Assembly: GCF_001854245.1 (NCBI RefSeq)
Contig: NZ_CP015381.1
Location: 2,143,001 to 2,207,000, forward strand
DNA: 64,000 nucleotides
Reading direction: 5' to 3'
From: Desulfococcus multivorans
Lineage (GTDB): Bacteria; Desulfobacterota; Desulfobacteria; Desulfobacterales; Desulfococcaceae
The translations under genes were made by a program, and so were the position numbers. The notes below the pieces were generated by a model that saw only the letters and a program-made list of their open reading frames with translations, did not search any database and was not told the origin of the DNA. Position 1 is the stretch's first letter, and each line of letters starts with the position of its first letter. Below, in pieces: positions 35,082 through 43,809 of the stretch.

Positions 35082-35954
35082 GTGAGAAACGAAAGCTGGA
35101 TCAAGGTGTATCGGAAGCTGTTGGACAAACCCATCTGGAAGAATTCCACGCCGGAGCACAAAACCGTTCTGATGACGCTCCTGTTGATGGCGAACCACGA
35201 GACTGGGGAGTGGGAATGGGCGGGAGAAGAGTTCGATGTCATGCCGGGGCAGTTCGTGACCTCCCTTTCCGCGATCCAGGAGCGGGCCGGCCGCGGCATC
35301 AGTCTGCACAATGTTCGTTCCGCGCTCCGAAAATTTGAAAAACTCGGATTTGCCGCAAGCGAAAGCACACGCTGCGGACGGCGGATTACCATTTTAAAAT
35401 GGGAGACTTATCAGGGGCCTTCCCCTGCCGTGCGCAAAGCTTCCCGCAAAGCAGGCGCAAACCTGCCGCAAACCTGCCACAAAGCAGGCGCAACTAACAA
35501 GAATAACCAGAATGAGAAGAAGGATCAGAAGGGAAGAATTCTCTTTGGGCTCCGCCCTGACGCCTTCGATCCCGGGGACGACGTGATCCTTACCGTTCCG
35601 CTCCGGGCCGGGGACGGGTTTGCCGGCATCACCCAGGCAGGGGTGGCGGATCTCCAGGCCCGTTTTCCGGACGCCGACGTGGCATGGGAGCTCTCCCGCC
35701 TCCGGGACTGGAACATCGCCAATCCCGACCGCCGCAAGAGCCGGGTCGGGTTCGGCCGCCACGTGAACTTCTGGCTCACCCGAAGCCCGAAACGGGGACC
35801 CGTGTCCCGTCCCGGGGCCGGGCGGAAGGCTGGGGTGGTAACCCTGCCGGACGGCAAAGCCGTGAGCCGGGCCGGGTATCAGACCGCCCTGGCGGGCATG
35901 CGGGTGGCGCAGAAGCTCTTCGGCGGGGGCGGGGAACAGGGAGCCGAGCGATGA
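35082..35954 (+). CDS. Phage replisome organizer-like protein (DnaD/O-type N-domain)
   Basis: This 290-residue protein starts at GTG 35082 with AAGGAGG 7 bp upstream. Residues 1-110 ('SWIKVYRKLLDKPIWKNSTPEHKTVLMTLLLMANHETGEWEW...GQFVTSLSAIQERAG...RSALRKFEKLGF') match the winged-helix N-domain of phage replication initiators. The lysine- and asparagine-rich stretch (140-165) is a linker, and the C-terminal part is basic. No other phage structural, integrase or repressor gene is near, so this is likely a replication-module remnant or satellite piece. It overlaps the next gene by 4 bp. Confidence 0.7.
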   Translation: MRNESWIKVYRKLLDKPIWKNSTPEHKTVLMTLLLMANHETGEWEWAGEEFDVMPGQFVTSLSAIQERAGRGISLHNVRSALRKFEKLGFAASESTRCGRRITILKWETYQGPSPAVRKASRKAGANLPQTCHKAGATNKNNQNEKKDQKGRILFGLRPDAFDPGDDVILTVPLRAGDGFAGITQAGVADLQARFPDADVAWELSRLRDWNIANPDRRKSRVGFGRHVNFWLTRSPKRGPVSRPGAGRKAGVVTLPDGKAVSRAGYQTALAGMRVAQKLFGGGGEQGAER

Positions 35955-36445
35955 GCCCGACGGATTTCGATCGGTTCCACGCGGCCGTGACCACCCTGGC
36001 CGTGGAGCATGACCGGGAGATGTCGGTCCAGCAGATGGAGATCTGGTGGGCCGAGCTGCGGCGCTACCCCATCGCCGCGGTGGAGGCGGCCCTGCGGCAT
36101 CTGTTGCGCACCCAGCGCTTCTTCCCCAAGCTGGCGGAGATCCTCGCGGCGGTGGAGGGAAACCAGAAAGACCGGGCCCTGGCGGCGTGGGAGACGGTCT
36201 ACGCCCTGGTCAAGGCCGGAAAGAGCGCCGAGGCCGCATCCATGCCCTTCGACGACGACGGCATCCAGACCGCCGTCCGCAGAATCGGCGGCTGGTCCCG
36301 CCTCCGCATGATGAAGGAGGACGAGGTCCCCTTCCGCCAAAAGGATTTTGTCACGGCGTATGAGGGGGGGGGTGGGGGGGAGAGGGTTCGGAGAATTGGA
36401 GGGGGGGAGGGAGGAAGAAAGGGGGTTAAGTGTTTAAGTGATTAA
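35951..36445 (+). CDS. Phage replication accessory protein, probably truncated by G-rich repeat
   Basis: This 164-residue protein is read from an ATG that overlaps the previous stop (ATGA). The N-terminal 120 residues are helical and look like phage replication-loader proteins ('FHAAVTTLAVEHDREMSVQQMEIWWAELRRYPIAAVEAALRHLLRTQRFFPKLAEILAAVEG'). The last 35 codons run through a G-tract and encode 'GGGGGERVRRIGGGEGGRKGV', an unnatural tail. The true end has probably been replaced by the low-complexity DNA. I do not recognise a specific family. Confidence 0.6.
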   Translation: MSPTDFDRFHAAVTTLAVEHDREMSVQQMEIWWAELRRYPIAAVEAALRHLLRTQRFFPKLAEILAAVEGNQKDRALAAWETVYALVKAGKSAEAASMPFDDDGIQTAVRRIGGWSRLRMMKEDEVPFRQKDFVTAYEGGGGGERVRRIGGGEGGRKGVKCLSD

Positions 36446-36500
36446 GGTTTTAAGGGTGTTAGAGTGTTAAGGGTTTTAAGGGGTTCAGGGTTTGGTGCTT
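36365..36500. repeat. G-rich tract and TTAAGG/TTTTAAGG repeats
   Basis: 36365-36424 holds four or more runs of 4-9 G (GGGGGGG, GGGGGGG, GGGGGGGA) and could form a G-quadruplex on the plus strand. 36425-36490 repeats TTAAGTGTTTAAG / TTTTAAGGGTGT units, the same octamer family as at 1650-1707. The rest of 36500-36877 has no gene that I can support. Confidence 0.6.
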
Positions 36501-36877
36501 GGGGTTTGGAATTTTATCAGGGGGGTGGGTGTTGCCCTTGAAATCAGGGTTGATGACGAGGCGTTTTGAATATGTGGCAAAGATCTTGCTTTTCTTTTAC
36601 GGTCAAACGGCGCTAAAATCCACACACTGCAATCGCAAAAAAGTTTGTTCGGGTGAAAAGCAATGGAATACAGCGCCATTGTCATCGGCGGTCAGCGAAC
36701 TCCATGTTGATGAATTCTACCAAAAAGGCATCATAAAAAATTGCAGAACGCCAAAATTCGTCATGAATTGCCAAAAATTGTTGAAAATTTTCCCATAAGG
36801 ATGCAGACTGCGTTGCGTTTTCAACACGGAGAAGTTTCAGGTATGAACCTGCACGCGTTCGATCCAAAAGCACGCCT

Positions 36878-37852
36878 ATGAAAATATCCATGATTATCCC
36901 TGTTTTCAATGAAGAGGCCGCGATTCCCTGTTTTCTGGATACTGTTTATCCCATCCTTGACGCGGAATCAGCCTACCGATTCGAGCTCATCTTCATCAAC
37001 GACGGCAGCGAAGACAACACCCTGGATATTCTGTTGGAAGCGCGAGACGCAGACCCCCGCATCAAGATCATCGATCTGGCGAGAAACTTCGGCAAGGAGC
37101 TTGCCATGGCGGCGGGGTTCCAGGCGGCTTCCGGCGATGCGGTGATCCCCATGGATGTCGATCTCCAGGACCCGCCTGAAATCATCGTCGATTTTCTGCG
37201 CAAGTGGGAAGAAGGATATGACGTGGTGCTGGGCGTCCGGCGGCGGCGTCATGCCGATACGCTGTTCAAACGCCTCACGGCGGATTTGTTCTACAGGATT
37301 TTCAACGCCCTTTGCGGCAAACGGCTCACCCCCAATGCCGGCGACTTTCGACTGATCAGTCGACCGGCACTCGACGCCCTGAACAATCTTCCCGAACGGG
37401 TTCGGTTTACCAAGGCGCTATACGCCTGGGTGGGATTTCGAAAGACCGCCGTCGAATATGACCGGCCGGCACGTATGAACGGCACATCGAAATGGAACAC
37501 CTGGAAACTCTGGAATTTCGCTCTTGACGGCATCACCAGCTTCAGCACCCTCCCGCTGCGCATCTGGAGCTACCTGGGCATGCTGATCGCCTTCATCGGC
37601 TTTGCCTATGCCGCCTTTCTGACCTTCCGAACGCTCATTTTCGGCCGGGATGTCCCCGGTTATACGTCGTTAATGGTGGTCATGCTGGTTCTGGGGGGGC
37701 TCATTCTCATCTCTCTCGGCGTCATCGGCGAATATCTGGGGCGCGTCTTTGAAGAGACAAAGGGGCGACCGCTCTATATCGCCAGAAATTATATCGGGTT
37801 TGACGACGTTCCAGAATCCTGTCGTCTCTCACGGAAGATCGGCAAGATATGA
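36878..37852 (+). CDS. gtrB: Family 2 glycosyltransferase, GtrB-like
   Basis: This 324-residue protein starts at ATG 36878. The GT2 core has 'SMIIPVFNEEAAIP', the nucleotide-sugar loop 'IFINDGSEDNT', the DXD-like 'PMDVDLQDPPEI' and the 'DFRLISRPAL' region. Two membrane helices at about 230-265 and 265-300 anchor it in the inner membrane. GtrB/DPM-type enzymes move a sugar from a nucleotide donor to undecaprenyl phosphate on the cytosolic face. It overlaps the GtrA-like gene by 4 bp, so the two form the classic GtrA-GtrB pair. Confidence 0.87.
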   Translation: MKISMIIPVFNEEAAIPCFLDTVYPILDAESAYRFELIFINDGSEDNTLDILLEARDADPRIKIIDLARNFGKELAMAAGFQAASGDAVIPMDVDLQDPPEIIVDFLRKWEEGYDVVLGVRRRRHADTLFKRLTADLFYRIFNALCGKRLTPNAGDFRLISRPALDALNNLPERVRFTKALYAWVGFRKTAVEYDRPARMNGTSKWNTWKLWNFALDGITSFSTLPLRIWSYLGMLIAFIGFAYAAFLTFRTLIFGRDVPGYTSLMVVMLVLGGLILISLGVIGEYLGRVFEETKGRPLYIARNYIGFDDVPESCRLSRKIGKI

Positions 37853-38340
37853 TTGTCGGGAAAGAAACATCGCTGCAGGCGTTTCGATATTTCCAGGCCG
37901 CTGTGGCCGGAACACTCGCCAATTTTTTCTCGCGTTTTCTTTTTGCGGAATGGATGGAGTTTGGATGGAGCGTTATCATTGCGAATTATGTGGGGATGAT
38001 CATCGTTTTTCTCTTTTCCTACAAGAGGGCCTTTGGTGCAGCCCAGGTAGACGGATTGATGATCGGTAAATTTGCACTTGTTGCCCATGGAGGGCTGTTG
38101 CTGGTGTGGGGCGTATCCACCGGCACGTTCCAGCTCGTAGAGAATATCTTTCCCATGTTGTTGTCGCCCGAAACGGTCTATCCGGCCCTGAACGAAACAG
38201 CAGCCGTCAATTGGGGGCAGATCATCAAGACAGGGACCGAAGGCTGTTGTCACGGCATCGGTATTTCAGTTGGGTTTTTGGCGAATTTCATCGGACACAA
38301 ACGATTCAGTTTTGCCGCGGGCCAGTTCGGGATAACCTGA
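37849..38340 (+). CDS. gtrA: GtrA-like flippase protein
   Basis: This 163-residue polytopic membrane protein has about four hydrophobic segments. The family signature lies in 'FQAAVAGTLANFFSRFLF' and in the C-terminal 'GISVGFLANFIGHKRFSF', where an 'FlgNRryvF' pattern is expected. GtrA-like proteins are thought to flip the lipid-linked sugar made by GtrB. It begins inside the gtrB stop codon (ATGA) and is followed 14 bp later by a large membrane protein. At 163 residues it is longer than many GtrA (about 120-130). Confidence 0.8.
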   Translation: MIVGKETSLQAFRYFQAAVAGTLANFFSRFLFAEWMEFGWSVIIANYVGMIIVFLFSYKRAFGAAQVDGLMIGKFALVAHGGLLLVWGVSTGTFQLVENIFPMLLSPETVYPALNETAAVNWGQIIKTGTEGCCHGIGISVGFLANFIGHKRFSFAAGQFGIT

Positions 38341-38354
38341 TTCGGCTGTGATGC

Positions 38355-40025
38355 GTGAATATTGAAAACCAGTTACATTTTCAGCCTGGCAACGACGATA
38401 CTGCACCACAAGAGACCCTGGAGAGATCATTGAACTGGAAAAAAATTTCACCCTACCTCATTCCCTCGATTACAAATGTTTTTTTTATTTCCCTGTTTAT
38501 TGTTTTATCGGTTTTCCCGGAAAATGGGCTTTTGAATGACGGAGATACCGGATTTCACATTCGCATCGGCGAATACATCATGGAAAACCTCGCCATCCCC
38601 AAGAACGACCCTTTTTCATTCATATCTCCACCCCTTTTTTTTACCGCCCATGAATGGCTTTCCGCCGTCATTATGGAAAGCATCCATAGCATTGCCGGGC
38701 TCACCGGGGTGGTGCTGTTCTTTGCATCGATCATATCCTTGACTTACAGTCTGTTGTTTAAACTGTTTGTTGCCGAAAACGATAACATATTCATTTCCGT
38801 AGCCCTCGTATTGTTACTGACCGTCTCTTCCGCGGTCCATTGGCTGGCCAGGCCTCATGCTTTTACCCTTTTGTTTACGGTGATCTGGTATTATTTGCTC
38901 CACAAACACCAGGAATCCCCGGACAGAAACTTGTCAAGCCTCTGTTTCATGCCCTTGATCATGGTGTTCTGGGTCAACCTGCACGGCGGGTTTCTCGTCG
39001 GCTTTATCCTGAACGGCATTTGTATACTTGGAAACCTCGTGGAATATGTGCGGATGTCGGGAGAAGATCGGAACATTTTACGACAAAAAATGATCGATCT
39101 TTTTTCTGTAACCCTTTTCTGCGTCCTCGTCTGTCTTATAAATCCCTATGGTTGGCACATCCTCATTTTTCCTTTCCAACTGATCTCACAAGACTTCATG
39201 ATCAATTATATCGGTGAATTCCAGTCCCCGAATTTTCACACCGTGCTGCTTTCATTTTTTAAATATTCGGTTCTGTTATCGATCACGCTCATAGCGCTTT
39301 CCAAAAACAGATTGAAACCCTATGCATTAATTTCGATTCTGGTTTTTTTGAGCATGTCGCTGACGTCGGTCAGGCATGTCCCATTGTTCTGTATCATTGT
39401 TTTTCCCATTTTACTTGGCCTGGTCAGACCGATGATTGAAAACCCCAACAGCAAGATCGGCATCTTTTTCCATACGAGATCGGCACGCTGCCGGCAAACA
39501 GACGCCCAGGCCAAAGGGGCTTTATGGCCCGTCATCGTTGTCATCCTCGTAATAACCGCCGCCGGTTCGGAGCGTCTAACCCATGGTTTCGACCCTGAAC
39601 TCAAACCAATGAACGCCATGGCATTCATCAACTCCGAAGACATTCCCGGCAATATGTTCAATGAATATGAAACAGGCGATTTCATCATTTATTCCACTTG
39701 GCCCAGGTACAAGGTCTTCATCGACGGTCGGGCGGATATGTATGGAGAAGATCATCTCAAAGCGTATGATACCGTGATTAAAGCCAAACAAGGCTGGCAG
39801 GACATCATCGAAAAACACGATATCACCTGGATGATGGTGAATCCTTCGTCGCCGATTTCTTCTTTGCTGTGGGAAATGCCGGGTTGGCATTTGATATACG
39901 CGGATAAGGTATCGCATGTTTACGTCAGGAATATTCGGAATAACCAGAGACTGGTCGAAAAATATCAAAATATAGTGCCGGTTGATACCCGGACCGATGA
40001 ACTCACGGCGGCTGTTTCCTTATAG
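38355..40025 (+). CDS. Large polytopic membrane protein, GT-C-type glycosyltransferase candidate
   Basis: This 556-residue protein starts at GTG 38355. It has about 11 hydrophobic segments, an early acidic loop 'NDGDTGFHIRIGEYIME' of the position where GT-C enzymes hold their catalytic Asp, and a soluble C-terminal domain with 'YETGDFIIYSTWPRYKVFIDGRADMYGE'. This fits a GtrC/ArnT-like sugar transferase that uses the lipid-linked sugar made by GtrB and GtrA. It has lower GC than the flanking regions. The acceptor (O-antigen, lipid or glycoprotein such as pilin) is unknown. Confidence 0.65.
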   Translation: MNIENQLHFQPGNDDTAPQETLERSLNWKKISPYLIPSITNVFFISLFIVLSVFPENGLLNDGDTGFHIRIGEYIMENLAIPKNDPFSFISPPLFFTAHEWLSAVIMESIHSIAGLTGVVLFFASIISLTYSLLFKLFVAENDNIFISVALVLLLTVSSAVHWLARPHAFTLLFTVIWYYLLHKHQESPDRNLSSLCFMPLIMVFWVNLHGGFLVGFILNGICILGNLVEYVRMSGEDRNILRQKMIDLFSVTLFCVLVCLINPYGWHILIFPFQLISQDFMINYIGEFQSPNFHTVLLSFFKYSVLLSITLIALSKNRLKPYALISILVFLSMSLTSVRHVPLFCIIVFPILLGLVRPMIENPNSKIGIFFHTRSARCRQTDAQAKGALWPVIVVILVITAAGSERLTHGFDPELKPMNAMAFINSEDIPGNMFNEYETGDFIIYSTWPRYKVFIDGRADMYGEDHLKAYDTVIKAKQGWQDIIEKHDITWMMVNPSSPISSLLWEMPGWHLIYADKVSHVYVRNIRNNQRLVEKYQNIVPVDTRTDELTAAVSL

Positions 40026-40102
40026 GTTCCAGTTTAACGTATTGATTAACTTATTCATTTTATAGATTCCTGTGGAATGAAAAACATATTGAGAACATTT
40101 TA

Positions 40103-40493
40103 ATGTTTCGACCGGATGAACCAAATTTTAACCCCCTGAGATTTTTTGATGCCCAAAAGGCGGCAAATGCTCGATTCTGGATAACCGAGAAAATTCCTCT
40201 AATCACGCGTCTTCCTTATGGCTTATGGGAAAATTCAAGGAACACGTAATGAAAATGTTCAGTATATCGAACTTCCATCTACTATCCTGAATATTTTGGG
40301 TCACCCTGTTCCAGAGTGGATGGAGGTCCGTTCGCTCTGTGAGCCTCCGTGCACGGAACTGCGGCCGATTTTGAGCGTACAACCTAAAGAGAGGAAAACG
40401 ATTGTTGGCGAATGGAAAAACGTCGATCGATATGCGCCGGCATTAATAATTTTGGAAATTTTGTCAATTGAGCTGAGTTTTCGTTGGTTTTAA
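40103..40493 (+). pseudogene. Possible broken remnant of a sulfatase-type gene
   Basis: Two short frames make up this stretch: 40103-40249 ('MFRPDEPNFNPLRFFDAQKAANARFWITEKIP') and 40218-40493 ('VQYIELPSTILNILGHPVPEWMEVRSL'). The latter resembles the 'D..PTLLDLAGIPVPE...GRSL' segment before the C-terminus of arylsulfatases. They could be one gene with a frameshift around 40215-40250. No active-site part is present. The call rests on one weak motif. Confidence 0.3.
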
Positions 40494-40500
40494 TAAAAAT

Positions 40501-42069
40501 ATGAGAAAATTATTAATAAACAAATACCGATATGCGCTTTTTATTTTTATCAGCATACATTTTTTACTTATCTTCCTGACGGGAGTGTTCCGATACTGGG
40601 GAAATCTCACATCGATAAATGACCTTGGCGTTTTTGATCAGGCTGTTTGGGGAGGACTGCATGGAGATCTTTTTCTGAATACGAGTCAATTGAACGAAAG
40701 AATCAATTGGCTCGCTTTTCATTTCCATCCAGTACTTTTGATATTTATTCCATTTTATTATTTAATTTCCTCCCCGCTTTGGTTTGTTTCGACGCAAGCC
40801 TTGGCGATATCATTGACAGCATGGCCTATTTACCTTTTGGGGAAAAGGATATTCAACACCGAAAAAGCCGCGGTAATATGGGCTATGATTTATTTGGTAA
40901 ACCCTTTTGTTCTGAATGCCGCAGCCTGGGATTTTCATCCTATCTCTCTGGCTGTTCCCTTTGTGGCTCTGGGAATGCTGTCGGTGGAGACAAAAGATTT
41001 CAGGCTGATGCTTCTATCGGCTTTCATTCTTTTGTTATGTAAAGAACATCTGGGTATCATGGTTGCCGGCTTTGGTGTCCTGTGGTGGATCAAAAACAGG
41101 CAGTGGATACCTGGGATGACTTTGATCATTGCAGGTATAGGCCATTTTTATCTGGTGCTTAAAATCATTATGCCTGCGCTTTCGCCTACCGGACAACATG
41201 TCATGGTCAGTGATGGGCTTGGACAGTTGAGCCGTTATGCCTGGCTCGGTCAATCAGTAGGTGAGATCATTGCTTTTGTACTACTAAACCCGGTCGATGT
41301 GATCGGTACGGTTCTTTTTAAAATGGGTGGTCTTATCTATTTGCTTTCACTTCTCATTTCGTTTTTGGGCTTTCCTCTTCTATGCCTTTTTATGCTTTTT
41401 CCCGCGGCGGCAGACTTGGCAACCAATCTGCTTTCAAGCAACCCCATGCCTCGAGCTTCCATTGCCTATCACAGCGTCACCCTCATTCCGATTTTTACGG
41501 CTGCGTCTATTTACGGGATAAAAAATACTGCAAAATGGATCCAGAGGTTTTCCGTAATAAAGTTGTCGGGCTTGGTTCTTATTGCCAGTATAATTTTAGG
41601 GTACTGTTCAGCGCCCCTTCCTTTGCCCTGGGCAAGAAATTTTTGGGCTCCGGTTTCTTTCGTAAGTCTTCCTGATCCAAGAATACATGAGATTGGTTTG
41701 GGCGTGGGACAGGAGGCCTCGATTTCAGTACAGGCAAATGTCGGGTCACATTTTTCCCAACGTAAAGAAATTTATCGGTTTCCCAACAAACTGGACGAGG
41801 TGGATGCGGTGGTTCTATGGATAGATACTCCCACGAAAAAAGTTCATATCGATTCTGAAAAGCGGCGGTACATCATAGGAACGTTGGATCAACATTTGCA
41901 GTTAGATAGAGATGATTTCATTCATTCAGTGGAAAGGCTTCTAAAAGATGATAATTTTAAGGTGCATTACTGGAACGATCCTTGGCTGGTTTTCAAGAGA
42001 GGTTACGGTATTCAACAGGATATTTCCGAAATTAAAAAGAAGATAGAAGAATTGGAACGTGAGTGGTAA
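40501..42069 (+). CDS. DUF2079-type polytopic membrane protein
   Basis: This 522-residue protein has about 12 hydrophobic segments. The N-terminal 'NDLGVFDQAVWGGLHGD', 'HFHPVLLIFIPFYYL' and 'AWDFHPISLAVPFVALGM' match DUF2079, a family with a GT-C-like fold (Asp in the first loop, the 'HFHP' histidines). It is a candidate glycosyltransferase that could use the lipid-linked sugar made by gtrB-gtrA. AT-rich codon use sets it apart from most of the window and suggests transfer. It has a weak ribosome site. Confidence 0.75.
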   Translation: MRKLLINKYRYALFIFISIHFLLIFLTGVFRYWGNLTSINDLGVFDQAVWGGLHGDLFLNTSQLNERINWLAFHFHPVLLIFIPFYYLISSPLWFVSTQALAISLTAWPIYLLGKRIFNTEKAAVIWAMIYLVNPFVLNAAAWDFHPISLAVPFVALGMLSVETKDFRLMLLSAFILLLCKEHLGIMVAGFGVLWWIKNRQWIPGMTLIIAGIGHFYLVLKIIMPALSPTGQHVMVSDGLGQLSRYAWLGQSVGEIIAFVLLNPVDVIGTVLFKMGGLIYLLSLLISFLGFPLLCLFMLFPAAADLATNLLSSNPMPRASIAYHSVTLIPIFTAASIYGIKNTAKWIQRFSVIKLSGLVLIASIILGYCSAPLPLPWARNFWAPVSFVSLPDPRIHEIGLGVGQEASISVQANVGSHFSQRKEIYRFPNKLDEVDAVVLWIDTPTKKVHIDSEKRRYIIGTLDQHLQLDRDDFIHSVERLLKDDNFKVHYWNDPWLVFKRGYGIQQDISEIKKKIEELEREW

Positions 42070-42101
42070 ATCGCACGATACTTTGAGGGCGCAACATATC
42101 G

Positions 42102-43025
42102 CTATTTCGAATACAACATCCCCTCAACCCTCAAAATCCCCTCGATCAACCGCATCCCCGGCCTCGAAACGATCATCTCATCGATCAGGTAAACCTGATT
42201 CTCTTTTACGGCCTTGATGACGGAAAAGCCCGGCTCGGCCTTGATCATTTCCACGGTCACCGGGTTCATGGGGCCGTGCTGGGCGAGATAGACGTCGATC
42301 TCGGCGGCCTTGGCCAGGATGCGTTCCTTGCCGTAGGCGGCTATGTTGGTCTGGCGCATCTGGTCGGCGTCGGCAGCCACGTTGATGCCGCCGGCCGTTT
42401 CCACCACGAACATGGCGATGGCGTCCTTGGAAAAGGTCTTCATCTTCTGGTGGATGGCTTCGAAGTAGACCCGCTTGCGGGCTGCCGGTGGAATTTTTGA
42501 CACCCGTTCCCGAACCTCGGCCACGGCGGACTCAAAGGTCCGGACCATCTTTTCCGCTTCGCGCTCCCGTCCGGTGAGGCGGCCCAGGTCCCGCCAGTAG
42601 GCATACATGTCGGCGATGCCTACGGGCTGGAGGGAGACCACGACGATTCCCGCCTGCTCCAGCTTCCTGACGAACTCGCGATAGACCCGATCGATCAGGG
42701 GGCGGACCAGCACGAGGTCGGGCTTTGCGGCCATGAACTTTTCAGCGTCGTCATGGTAGCTAAACATCGGCTTCTGCCGGGCCTCGGCCGGATAGTTTTC
42801 GTTCCGGCCCACGCCGATGATTTCCTTGTCGAGTCCCAGCGCGAAGAGGTTTTCAGTGTGGGCACCGTAGAGTGAGATGATCCGGGAAAACGGCGTCTTC
42901 ACGTCAATCTGCCGGCCGGACCGGTCCTTGACGGTAGCCGCTTCGAGCTCATCCTGGGGGATCCCCGCGGTAACGGACAGAACAATGACAGGTAAAAGGA
43001 TGACCATTCTTGGAAGCATGCTCAC
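42102..43025 (-). CDS. Cobalamin/iron-siderophore ABC transporter substrate-binding protein, BtuF/FepB-like
   Basis: This 307-residue exported protein has a signal peptide at residues 1-24 (cleaved near LEAA) and then the cluster A-II fold: 'DRSGRQIDVKTPFSRIISLYGAHTENLFALGLDKEIIGVGRNE', 'KPDLVLVRPLIDRVY', 'TAGGINVAAD'. Such proteins bind cobalamin or ferric siderophores in the periplasm. It overlaps the ATPase gene by 4 bp. It is the last gene in the minus-strand operon with a permease, CobM and a Cys-repeat protein, which favours a corrinoid ligand. Confidence 0.85.
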   Translation of the reverse strand: MSMLPRMVILLPVIVLSVTAGIPQDELEAATVKDRSGRQIDVKTPFSRIISLYGAHTENLFALGLDKEIIGVGRNENYPAEARQKPMFSYHDDAEKFMAAKPDLVLVRPLIDRVYREFVRKLEQAGIVVVSLQPVGIADMYAYWRDLGRLTGREREAEKMVRTFESAVAEVRERVSKIPPAARKRVYFEAIHQKMKTFSKDAIAMFVVETAGGINVAADADQMRQTNIAAYGKERILAKAAEIDVYLAQHGPMNPVTVEMIKAEPGFSVIKAVKENQVYLIDEMIVSRPGMRLIEGILRVEGMLYSK

Positions 43026-43807
43026 GGCGCCGCCTTTCGCTCAAAGCTGACCCGGAGTTTCCGGGTGTAAGGGTCTTCGTGGATGTGGGACCAGACGCCG
43101 AAGACCTGTTGGATATTTTCGCGGGTGAGGACGGTCTCGGTGTTTCCGAAATCGACGATGCGGCCGTCCTTCATGAGGATCAGCCGATCGCAGTAGCCGG
43201 CCGCGAGGTTGATGTCCTGGATCACGGCCACGACCAGCTTCCGGCGGTGCCGCACCTCGTCGGCCACCAGGTCCATCAGGGTGAGGGTGTGGCGGATGTC
43301 GAGGTTGGAGGTGGCCTCATCCAGCATCAGCACCGGCGTCTCCTGGACCAGGGCCCTGGCGAAGATGACCCGCTGCCGCTCGCCCCCGCTCATCTCGGTC
43401 ATGTAGCGGTGCCGGAAGGGGAGGGTGTCGGTGCGTTCCATGATCTCCGTCACCACCGAAAGATCCCGGACCGAGGGCGGGGCGAACCGGGGCATGTGGG
43501 GGTATCGCCCCATCATCACCACATCGAGGGCCGTAAAGGGGAAGTTGATGTAAAAATTCTGGGGCACCAGGGCCAACTCCCGGGCCAGCTCCCGTTTCCG
43601 GTAGGCGGAAAGGTCCCGTCCCTTGTACCGTATCCTGCCGGCCTGAGGTTTGTGGAGCCCCATGAGAATGTCGATGAGGGTGCTCTTGCCGCAGCCGTTG
43701 GGCCCCAGCACGCCGTAAAAGCAGCCGGGTTCGAGATCCAGGGAGAGGGATTTGAGAACCGGCCGGTCCCCGTAGGCAAATGAAATGCCGTCCGCTTGAA
43801 AGGCCAT
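43022..43807 (-). CDS. Corrinoid/siderophore ABC transporter ATPase, BtuD/FepC-like
   Basis: This 261-residue ATPase has Walker A 'GPNGCGKST', Q-loop 'LVPQNFYINFPFTALDVVMMGRYPH', signature 'MSGGERQR', Walker B 'VLMLDEATSNLD' and a switch position that reads 'VAVIQDINLA'; the usual His is Gln there (VxHD becomes VIQD). The 'VVMMGRYPH' Q-loop segment is typical of FepC/BtuD ATPases. It pairs with the permease 2 bp upstream. Cytosolic. A loss of the switch histidine would be unusual; check by alignment. Confidence 0.87.
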   Translation of the reverse strand: MAFQADGISFAYGDRPVLKSLSLDLEPGCFYGVLGPNGCGKSTLIDILMGLHKPQAGRIRYKGRDLSAYRKRELARELALVPQNFYINFPFTALDVVMMGRYPHMPRFAPPSVRDLSVVTEIMERTDTLPFRHRYMTEMSGGERQRVIFARALVQETPVLMLDEATSNLDIRHTLTLMDLVADEVRHRRKLVVAVIQDINLAAGYCDRLILMKDGRIVDFGNTETVLTRENIQQVFGVWSHIHEDPYTRKLRVSFERKAAP

Positions 43808-43809
43808 GG

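Noticed and set aside
36499-36798. 99-codon frame between the G-tract and gtrB
   Set aside because: No domain or ribosome site; composition not coding-like.
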